From Cytophagales bacterium (GTDB lineage: Bacteria; Bacteroidota; Bacteroidia; Cytophagales; Cyclobacteriaceae), in the NCBI GenBank assembly GCA_003537495.1, contig DPSB01000080.1:1-8419 (forward strand): 8,419 nt of DNA, written 5' to 3'. Under the pieces are notes generated by a model. It saw only the letters and a list, made by a program, of their open reading frames with translations. It ran no database searches and was not told the DNA's origin. A program made the position numbers and the translations under genes. Numbering within the stretch: the first letter of the stretch is position 1; each line of letters begins with the position of its first letter. Below, in pieces: positions 1 to 5,619 of the stretch.

Positions 1-2
1 CC

Positions 3-740
3 AGCCTGAAACTGCTAAACACAGTCGAAGAAAAGGCCGATCTGCGTCGCAAGTTTGGGGTGCAACACTTAATTCGCATTCCCTTCACAAAAGAATTTTC
101 ACAAGTTACTTCTGTGGATTTTATTACTCAGATTCTGGTTGATCGCATTGGCACGCGCAAACTGGTTATCGGTTACGATCATCGTTTTGGTAAAAATCGC
201 GAAGGAAGTTTTGAACAACTGAAACTCAATGGCCCTGCATTCGGGTTTGATGTGGAAGAGATTTCCAGACAGGATATCGATCATGTTGGTGTAAGTTCAA
301 CCCAAATCCGTAAGGCATTGGAAGGTGGTGATATCGAAACCGCCAATCATTTTTTAGGTGAACCTTATCCTCTATCTGGTCGAGTGATTAAAGGCGATAA
401 ACTAGGTCGCGTGTTGGGTTATCCTACTGCTAATATCGATCTTGATTCGCATGATAAGTTAGTACCAGCCGAAGGAATTTATGCCGTAACCGTAACGCAC
501 GAAAATTCTACTTATGGCGGCATGTTGTACATCGGCAATCGCCCAACCGTAGATGGCTCAAAGCGGTCTATCGAAGTAAACATCTTTAACTTCGATAAAG
601 AAATCTATGGTGAAACCTTAAAGCTAAGTTTTCAGAAACTGCTTCGCTCCGATTCAAAGTTCAGCGATCTCGAATCATTGAAGAAACAACTTGAAAAGGA
701 TAAGGTTGCAGCCTTGCAAGCACTGAAAGCCATTTTATAA
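3..740 (+). CDS. ribF: Bifunctional riboflavin kinase / FAD synthetase RibF, 5' partial
   Basis: RibF phosphorylates riboflavin to FMN and adenylylates FMN to FAD in the cytoplasm. The frame is open to the left edge, so the gene enters from outside the window. 245 residues are visible of a family that is usually about 310, and the N-terminal nucleotide-binding HxGH region is missing. Seen in the visible part: the end of the FAD-synthetase domain with VIGYDHRFGKNREG (residues about 56-68) and the VSSTQIRKAL motif (about 97-106). The flavokinase domain follows, with GRVIKGDKLGR and GYPTAN (about 126-144), PAEGIYAV, and IEVNIFNFDKEIYGE (about 190-204). The Glu in the last motif matches the kinase's catalytic Glu. 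A GTG at 60 can be read as a start, but RibF-like sequence continues upstream of it (LLNTVEEKADLRRKFGV), so it is internal. The TAA stop is followed after 50 bases by scoA. Function is very secure from family motifs. Confidence 0.96.
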   Translation, partial: SLKLLNTVEEKADLRRKFGVQHLIRIPFTKEFSQVTSVDFITQILVDRIGTRKLVIGYDHRFGKNREGSFEQLKLNGPAFGFDVEEISRQDIDHVGVSSTQIRKALEGGDIETANHFLGEPYPLSGRVIKGDKLGRVLGYPTANIDLDSHDKLVPAEGIYAVTVTHENSTYGGMLYIGNRPTVDGSKRSIEVNIFNFDKEIYGETLKLSFQKLLRSDSKFSDLESLKKQLEKDKVAALQALKAIL

Positions 741-742
741 CA

Positions 743-774
743 TTTGCATTTTGTGGTAACTAAGGTGAGATTTG
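743..774 (+). promoter_or_regulatory. Candidate Bacteroidota-type promoter for scoA
   Basis: TTTG at 743-746 is followed after 20 bases by GAGATTTG at 767-774, which matches the Bacteroidota -7 consensus TAnnTTTG except for its first base. Transcription would start about 10 bases before the scoA ATG at 791. A small palindrome, ATTTG-ttt-CAAAT (770-782), overlaps the -7 element and could be an operator or chance. No terminator separates ribF from scoA, so read-through is also possible. Confidence 0.4.
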
Positions 775-790
775 TTTCAAATTGCACTTT

Positions 791-1486
791 ATGATTAACA
801 AAGTAGTTGCCGGACCCGATGAAGCCGTAGCGGATATTTTTGAAAATGCTACGCTTATGCTGGGTGGATTTGGGTTAAGCGGCATTCCTGAAAATTGTAT
901 CAGCGCGATTCTAAAAAAAGGCACCAAAGGCCTAACCTGTATTTCCAATAATGCGGGTGTAGATGATTTTGGAATTGGCTTGCTACTAAAAACCCGGCAG
1001 GTAAAAAAAATGATTTCATCGTATGTGGGTGAGAATGCTGAGTTTGAGCGACAACTGCTTTCAGGTGAATTAGAAGTTGAACTTATCCCGCAAGGAACAT
1101 TAGCCGAACGTGTGCGTGCTGGCGGTGCCGGTATTCCAGCATTCTTTACACCAGCTGGCGTTGGAACGGAAGTAGCAACTGGTAAAGAAGTACGCGAGTT
1201 TGAAGGAAAAAAATATTTGCTAGAACACTGGCTTCGCGCGGATTTTGCAATTGTAAAAGCGTGGAAAGGCGATACAGCCGGTAACCTGATTTACAAAGGA
1301 ACTGCGCGCAACTTTAACCCGATGATGGCCACTGCTGGAAAAGTTACCATTGCCGAAGTAGAAGAACTTGTTCCGTTGGGTACATTAGATCCAAATCAGA
1401 TTCATACTCCTGGAATTTATGTACAAAGAATATTTCAAGGGAAGAATTATGAGAAAAGAATTGAACAACGGACAGTAAGTAAATAG
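791..1486 (+). CDS. scoA: Succinyl-CoA:3-oxoacid CoA-transferase subunit A
   Basis: This is the alpha subunit of the CoA-transferase that moves CoA from succinyl-CoA to acetoacetate (or related 3-oxoacids), linking ketone-body/acetoacetate use to the TCA cycle. The 231-aa product begins [17 protein letters not shown], a typical family start. It carries the family-I signature [13 protein letters not shown] (residues 24-36), then SNNAG (52-56), [31 protein letters not shown] in the middle, and the glycine-rich [16 protein letters not shown] (111-126). The in-frame TTG at 782 would add only three residues (MHF) unlike the family, so I chose the ATG at 791. No Shine-Dalgarno is visible, as is usual in this phylum. 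scoB follows after 82 bases in the same direction and encodes the catalytic beta subunit. AtoD-like acetate CoA-transferase A is the nearest alternative, but the sequence pattern favours SCOT. Confidence 0.94.
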   Translation: MINKVVAGPDEAVADIFENATLMLGGFGLSGIPENCISAILKKGTKGLTCISNNAGVDDFGIGLLLKTRQVKKMISSYVGENAEFERQLLSGELEVELIPQGTLAERVRAGGAGIPAFFTPAGVGTEVATGKEVREFEGKKYLLEHWLRADFAIVKAWKGDTAGNLIYKGTARNFNPMMATAGKVTIAEVEELVPLGTLDPNQIHTPGIYVQRIFQGKNYEKRIEQRTVSK

Positions 1487-1489
1487 CCA

Positions 1490-1550
1490 TTAGTCTTGAG
1501 TCCTTAGTCACTTACGACTAAAGACTAAATACTCAGGACTCAGAACTAAA
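1490..1550. repeat. Heptamer-period inverted-repeat array between scoA and scoB
   Basis: The spacer is built from 7-base units in two opposed halves. The left half reads TTAGTC, TTGAGTC, CTTAGTC (1490-1509). The right half reads GACTAAA, GACTAAA, TACTCAG, GACTCAG, AACTAAA (starts 1516, 1523, 1530, 1537, 1544). The outer arms 1490-1504 and 1535-1549 pair at 13 of 15 positions. Inside them, TTAGTC (1504-1509) can pair with GACTAA (1516-1521) over a six-base loop, extended by AGTC/GACT (1499-1502 with 1523-1526). It starts three bases after the scoA stop. There is no U-tract, so it is not a standard terminator. Confidence 0.8.
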
Positions 1551-1568
1551 TATTAAATCTTCAAAACT

Positions 1569-2225
1569 ATGCTCGATAAGATTGGAATCGCAAAACGAAT
1601 TGCCAGAGAAGTGAAAGACGGGATGTACATTAATTTGGGCATTGGCATTCCCACCTTAGTGGCCAACTATATTCCATCCAATCTAAATGTAGTTTTACAA
1701 TCTGAAAATGGATTGTTAGGCATTGGGCCCTTCCCAAAAGAAAGTGAAATCGATCCTGATCTGATAAATGCCGGCAAGCAAACCATTACTATGATGCCCG
1801 GCTCGGCCCTGTTCAACTCAGCCGAAAGTTTTGCTATGATACGTGGTGGGCATGTGGACCTTACTATTCTGGGTGCAATGGAGGTTTCAGAGCATGGCGA
1901 CATTGCCAACTGGAAAGTACCCGGCAAAATGGTAAAGGGTATGGGCGGTGCCATGGACTTAGTAGCTTCGGCCAAACATATTATTGTTGCCATGCAGCAT
2001 TGCAGTAAAGAGGGCGCCTCTAAACTCTTGAAAAAATGTACACTACCCATTACCGGTATAAAATGCGTAAAGCGTATTGTTAGCGACATGGCGGTGCTGG
2101 ATGTATTGCCACAAGGCGGATTTAAATTGCTGGAGCGGGCACCCGGTGTTTCCGTAGAACAAATCAAAAACGCTACCGAAGGAAACTTAGAGATTGAAGG
2201 TAATATTCCTGAAATGCAGTTATAA
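1569..2225 (+). CDS. scoB: Succinyl-CoA:3-oxoacid CoA-transferase subunit B
   Basis: This is the beta, catalytic subunit of the scoA/scoB CoA-transferase. The 218-aa length is normal for the family. Motifs in order: an N-terminal KRIAREVKDGMYINLGIGIPTLVANYI, then QSENGLLGIGPFP (residues 44-56), in which E46 is the Glu of the (S)ENG motif. In this enzyme family that Glu forms the covalent CoA thioester intermediate. MPGSALFNSAESFAMIRGGHVDLTILGAMEVS and GKMVKGMGGAMDLV follow and are strongly conserved in SCOT beta subunits. The ATG at 1569 places the family start correctly. The gene follows scoA in one transcription unit; the 82-base spacer holds a repeat array, and the two genes are not translationally coupled. 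The last sense codon and stop (TTATAA) double as the left outer end of the inverted-repeat element downstream. Confidence 0.95.
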   Translation: MLDKIGIAKRIAREVKDGMYINLGIGIPTLVANYIPSNLNVVLQSENGLLGIGPFPKESEIDPDLINAGKQTITMMPGSALFNSAESFAMIRGGHVDLTILGAMEVSEHGDIANWKVPGKMVKGMGGAMDLVASAKHIIVAMQHCSKEGASKLLKKCTLPITGIKCVKRIVSDMAVLDVLPQGGFKLLERAPGVSVEQIKNATEGNLEIEGNIPEMQL

Positions 2226-2340
2226 GCTGATGTTATGCATCACTGGTGATATCAGGCGACATGAAGACTATTACCTTTAAGTAACCAGCCGTCCTAAACG
2301 CCTCAACTTGTTTAAGTTTTGGCATAACATCCGTTTATAA
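2220..2340. repeat. 121-base element with 19-base terminal inverted repeats; possible structured RNA
   Basis: The left end TTATAAgCtGATGTTATGC (2220-2238) and the right end (2322-2340) are reverse complements at 17 of 19 positions. The inner ten bases, GATGTTATGC/GCATAACATC, match perfectly. As RNA one mismatch becomes a G-U pair (2226 with 2334), giving 18 of 19 paired. Inside this stem I can draw three arms: ATCA/TGAT (2239-2242, 2247-2250), AGGCG/CGCCT (2254-2258, 2299-2303) enclosing TTAC/GTAA (2271-2274, 2281-2284), and AACTT/AAGTT (2305-2309, 2314-2318). The result resembles a four-way junction. The left end overlaps the scoB stop and the right end abuts the gldC promoter region. There is no open reading frame inside. 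It could be a MITE-like insertion, a 3'-UTR structure or a small RNA. The inverted repeat is certain; the inner arms are weak. Confidence 0.6.
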
Positions 2341-2348
2341 AAATATCG

Positions 2349-2356
2349 TTTCTTTG
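2349..2356 (+). promoter_or_regulatory. Possible -7 element for gldC
   Basis: TTTCTTTG matches the Bacteroidota -7 consensus TAnnTTTG at all fixed positions but the second, and lies 20 bases before the gldC ATG. No TTTG stands at the usual 17-23 base spacing; the nearest, at 2318-2321, is 27 bases away inside the inverted-repeat element. Treat it as a weak call. Confidence 0.3.
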
Positions 2357-2376
2357 CAGGCTCAAAATTTAATTCC

Positions 2377-2706
2377 ATGAAGAAATCAGCCATAGAGTTT
2401 TCCATACTGTTAGACGATAATAATGTGCCCGAACGCATTACGTGGGATGCTACCGATAAACCCGTAGATACTCCTGCTCAAACCAAATCCATTTCCGTTT
2501 CGCTTTGGGACGATAAGCAGAAAAACACCATGCGTATTGATCTGTGGACCAAAGACATGCCGGTGGATGAAATGAAAAGGTTCTATATCGAAAACATTGG
2601 GGGCATCGCGCAAAGCGTACTTACCGCCACAGGCGATGAGCAAATGGCTAACGAAATTAATGCCCTGTGCGACCGGCTGGTAGAACTGGTGCGCAATCAG
2701 AAATAA
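2377..2706 (+). CDS. gldC: Gliding motility protein GldC
   Basis: This is a small (109 aa) soluble protein with no signal peptide or membrane segment, so it should act in the cytoplasm. It matches my recollection of the GldC family of Bacteroidota: an N-terminal strand-rich IEFSILLDDNNVPERITWDATD, then VSLWDDKQKNTMRIDLWTKDMPVDEMKRF (residues 41-69, the most conserved block), and an acidic helical C-terminus. GldC was found by genetics of gliding in Flavobacterium johnsoniae, where it sits next to the lipoprotein gene gldB. Its biochemical role is not established, and it also occurs in non-gliding relatives. Here it stands alone: scoB is upstream, the TonB receptor downstream, and no gldB is in the window. 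The ATG at 2377 gives the expected family start. Confidence 0.87.
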   Translation: MKKSAIEFSILLDDNNVPERITWDATDKPVDTPAQTKSISVSLWDDKQKNTMRIDLWTKDMPVDEMKRFYIENIGGIAQSVLTATGDEQMANEINALCDRLVELVRNQK

Positions 2707-2754
2707 GGACATTTTACCAAAAAAATCAAACCGCAAAAAACAGCCTTTCAATCG

Positions 2755-2784
2755 TTTGTAATTAGTCTTTTTCTTGTAGATTTA
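2755..2784 (+). promoter_or_regulatory. Bacteroidota-type promoter for the TonB receptor/lipoprotein unit
   Basis: TTTG at 2755-2758 and TAGATTTA at 2777-2784 are separated by 18 bases. The second matches TAnnTTTG at all but the last base. The spacing fits the known -33/-7 architecture of Bacteroidota housekeeping promoters. Transcription would start near 2789, giving a leader of under 20 bases. This is the best promoter in the window, and it supports starting a new transcription unit at the receptor rather than at gldC. Confidence 0.6.
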
Positions 2785-2800
2785 AGGATTAAACCCTTAA
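2782..2800 (+). other. Small hairpin at the receptor leader
   Basis: TTAAGG (2782-2787) and CCTTAA (2795-2800) are perfect inverted repeats around a seven-base loop. They overlap the end of the -7 element and the predicted transcription start, and end five bases before the ATG. This could be an operator or a weak leader hairpin. Six AT-rich base pairs may also arise by chance. Confidence 0.3.
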
Positions 2801-2805
2801 TTCTT

Positions 2806-5601
2806 ATGAATAAATTCTACAGAAAGGCGTTGCTTCCCGTGCTAATCTTGTTCTGCGGGTCAGTAACACTTATGGCGCAAACCACCTCCATTACCGGAAC
2901 GGTAAAAGACGGTGGCAATGGAGATGCTCTGGCCGGAGTGAACATTGTGGTGAAAGGCCGGGTGATAGGAACAATCTCTAACACCGATGGCCAATACAAT
3001 CTAAAAGTAAATCAGGCCCCACCCTTCACCCTTGTATTTTCTTTTATTGGCTTTGCCACACAGGAAATAGAAGTGACTGAAGCTACGGCATCTATTGATG
3101 TGAGCCTGTCTGAACAAACTTTATTGGGTCAGGAAGTGGTTGTGTCGGCCTCGCGAGTGGAGGAAAGTATTTTACAATCGCCTGTAACCATTGAGAAGAT
3201 GGACTTGCTTGCCATTAAACAATCTGCCACACCCGACTTCTACGATGCATTAGCAAATATAAAAGGTGTTCAAACCAACTCCGGAAGTCTTAACCTTACA
3301 TCGGTAAACACGAGAGGGTTTGCTACCATTGCTAACGTACGCTTCGTTCAGCTTGTAGATGGCATGGATACGCAGGCTCCCCTTCTTAACTTTCCAACAG
3401 GTAATATTATTGGAATTGGTGAGTTAGACACAGAAAGTGTTGAACTTGTACCGGGTGCGGCATCGGCTTTATACGGCCCAAATGCATTCAACGGAATTTT
3501 AATCATGAAGAGTAAGAGCCCGTTTGACTACCAGGGATTAAGCGCCCAATTTAAAGGTGGCATAACTAATTCAGATGCGGGTGGATCAGATCCCTTTACA
3601 CAATACAGCATTCGGTATGCCAAGGCTTTCAATAATAAGTTCGCCTTTAAAGTCAACTTCTCTATGTTACAGGCAACCGACTGGTTGAGTAACGACTATA
3701 AAACCTCGCGTACTAATCCTGAATCAACTACGGATCTAAGTGGCACGAAAGACTTTGACGGACTAAACCTTTACGGAGATGAAACTCAAATTCCGGTACC
3801 CGTTCCAAGTATTGGCATTATTACCCGTACAGGCTTCCGCGAAGAAGATATGTTAAATGCATTTAATGATGGCCGCGAAGCTAAAAGCATTAAAGCCGAT
3901 GGAGCCCTGCACTATAGAATAAGCGATAAGATTGAAGCATTATATAACTACCGTTATGGCGGTGGAAGTTCAATTTATCAGGGAACAGAAAAATATGTAC
4001 TACGTGATTTCAGTCAGCAGTTTCATAAGTTCGAAATTAAGAGTGATAACTTCTTCGTTCGCGCGTATCGCACGGCAACAGACGCTGGTAAGTCTTACAA
4101 CTTGTCTGCTCTTGGTGGATATGCAAATGAAACTGTAAGCCCCACGATTACTAACTGGGTTCCTGATTATGTGGTAGCGATGCAGGGTTATATACCTAAT
4201 GTGCCTGCTGGTGATCATGCCGCTGCACGAGCTTATGCAGATCGTAATCGTCCACTACCCGGCACACCACAATACAATGCCTTGATGCAGACGGTGCGCA
4301 ATAATTTCTTTCAAAGAACACCAACCGGTTCATGGACTGATCCTAACGGTGGCGTTCATCCAGCATCTGGTGGAGGCGCATCATTCATGGATAACTCAAG
4401 ACTCTACCATGCCGAATTCAACTACAACTTTGTGAATCAGATCGACTTCGCAGAAATTCAAGTAGGTGGTAACATCAGAAGATATGATCTGTTTTCGTCA
4501 GGTACAATCTTCAACGAAGGCCCGGATGATGGTGCTAACTTCGATCGGATAAAAATTGATGAGTTTGGTGTTTACACACAAATTTCAAAAACCTTTGCAG
4601 ACGCTCTAAAACTTACCGGATCGGTTCGTTACGATAAAAACGAAAACTTTGACGGTCAGTTCACACCAAGATTATCTGCGGTATATACTTTCTCAAAGAA
4701 TCACAATCTGAGAGCATCATTCCAAACTGGTTTCAGAAATCCTGATACACAGGCACAGTTTATCTACTTCCCTTCTTCAAGCGGAACATTGTTAGGAAGT
4801 ACTGAAGCCAATGCAGGCCGGTATGGTGTACATAATGGTGGTGCCTGGACACAAGAATCTTATAACGCATTCCGTTCAGCGCAAAATGGAGGTGGTACAC
4901 TTGACCCTTTAACTGGCGCTCCTGTTGGAGGAAATCCAAATCTTTTGGTAACAGCTGATATCCCCTATGTACAACCTGAAAAACTAAAATCATTTGAAGT
5001 TGGTTATAAAGGCGTATTCGGAAATAAATTTCTGGTTGACCTGAATGCATACTATACCACCTATCAGGATTTTATTGGTGGCCAGATTGTAGCCGTAAAA
5101 GCTCCAACCGAACATCAGGGAAATCCGGTAGCTCCCGGAAGTCTTTATAGTTTATACAATAACTCACTTGAAGATGTAACCTCAAGTGGTGTTGGTCTTG
5201 GGCTTACGTATAGCTTACCGAAGAACTTTTCATTGAATGCTAACTATAGCTATGCTACTTTCGAAGCTAACGAAACAGAAGATTTCAGAGCAGGATTTAA
5301 CACACCTGAAAATAAAATCAGTGTCGGGTTAAGTAATCGTAAGGTTACTGAGAACCTCGGATTCAATATCAACTTCCGCTGGCAGCAAGGCTATTTGTGG
5401 CAATCGTCATACGGAGAATGGAACGTGCCTGAGTTTGGTGTGTTAGATGCACAAGTAAGCTATAAACTCTCGGCTCTTAAATCAATGTTAAAACTGGGTG
5501 CTACCAACTTAGGTGGTGGCGACTACAGAACAAACCTCGGTGCTCCATTTGTTGGCCAGATGTATTATGTATCCATAACATTTGATGAGTTCTTGAAATA
5601 A
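2806..5601 (+). CDS. TonB-dependent outer-membrane receptor with carboxypeptidase-regulatory-like domain
   Basis: This is an outer-membrane beta-barrel for TonB-powered uptake of an unknown substrate (931 aa). Order of parts: a signal peptide (residues 1-24, cleavage likely after LMA); a carboxypeptidase-D-regulatory-like domain (about 27-105, SITGTVKDGGNGDALAGVNIVVKG...GTISNTDGQYNLKV); a TonB-box-like EVVVSAS (110-116); a plug domain (about 118-236) with VNTRGFATIANVRFVQLVDGMD and VELVPGAASALYGPNAFNGILIM; then a barrel to the C-terminus, ending YYVSITFDEFLK. A long predicted extracellular loop (about 463-530) is rich in Ala, Gly, Pro and Asn. At 931 aa with no SusD partner it is not a typical SusC. 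The next gene, a lipoprotein, starts 18 bases after its stop and is surely co-transcribed, suggesting a two-part surface machine. A promoter precedes it. Substrate cannot be read from sequence. Confidence 0.94.
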   Translation: MNKFYRKALLPVLILFCGSVTLMAQTTSITGTVKDGGNGDALAGVNIVVKGRVIGTISNTDGQYNLKVNQAPPFTLVFSFIGFATQEIEVTEATASIDVSLSEQTLLGQEVVVSASRVEESILQSPVTIEKMDLLAIKQSATPDFYDALANIKGVQTNSGSLNLTSVNTRGFATIANVRFVQLVDGMDTQAPLLNFPTGNIIGIGELDTESVELVPGAASALYGPNAFNGILIMKSKSPFDYQGLSAQFKGGITNSDAGGSDPFTQYSIRYAKAFNNKFAFKVNFSMLQATDWLSNDYKTSRTNPESTTDLSGTKDFDGLNLYGDETQIPVPVPSIGIITRTGFREEDMLNAFNDGREAKSIKADGALHYRISDKIEALYNYRYGGGSSIYQGTEKYVLRDFSQQFHKFEIKSDNFFVRAYRTATDAGKSYNLSALGGYANETVSPTITNWVPDYVVAMQGYIPNVPAGDHAAARAYADRNRPLPGTPQYNALMQTVRNNFFQRTPTGSWTDPNGGVHPASGGGASFMDNSRLYHAEFNYNFVNQIDFAEIQVGGNIRRYDLFSSGTIFNEGPDDGANFDRIKIDEFGVYTQISKTFADALKLTGSVRYDKNENFDGQFTPRLSAVYTFSKNHNLRASFQTGFRNPDTQAQFIYFPSSSGTLLGSTEANAGRYGVHNGGAWTQESYNAFRSAQNGGGTLDPLTGAPVGGNPNLLVTADIPYVQPEKLKSFEVGYKGVFGNKFLVDLNAYYTTYQDFIGGQIVAVKAPTEHQGNPVAPGSLYSLYNNSLEDVTSSGVGLGLTYSLPKNFSLNANYSYATFEANETEDFRAGFNTPENKISVGLSNRKVTENLGFNINFRWQQGYLWQSSYGEWNVPEFGVLDAQVSYKLSALKSMLKLGATNLGGGDYRTNLGAPFVGQMYYVSITFDEFLK

Positions 5602-5619
5602 TCGAAAAATCAATACGAT

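Noticed and set aside
60..62. GTG at 60 as the start of a shorter RibF
   Set aside because: The same frame reads RibF-like sequence without a stop back to the window edge, so the gene is cut by the edge rather than shortened.
782..790. TTG at 782 as the scoA start
   Set aside because: It adds three residues not typical of the family. The ATG at 791 gives the conserved MINKVV start.
1490..1550. CRISPR array or intrinsic terminator in the scoA-scoB gap
   Set aside because: The units are only seven bases with no spacers, and there is no T-tract after the hairpin. Stopping transcription inside this enzyme operon would also make little sense.
2229..2331. Integron attC site, because GTTATGC and GCATAAC resemble attC core ends
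   Set aside because: The cores face the wrong way: attC begins with an AAC-type end and finishes with a GTT-type end, whereas here GTT is on the left and AAC on the right. No integrase or cassette array is nearby.
4760..5050. Minus-strand reading frame inside the receptor gene (and similar overlapping frames at 1667-2167 and 6930-7211)
   Set aside because: They lie wholly within well-conserved genes, have no recognisable motifs and no promoter, and are expected by-products of the coding strand.
2806..5601. SusC-type glycan transporter
   Set aside because: The receptor lacks a SusD neighbour, and the downstream lipoprotein shows SGNH rather than SusD features.
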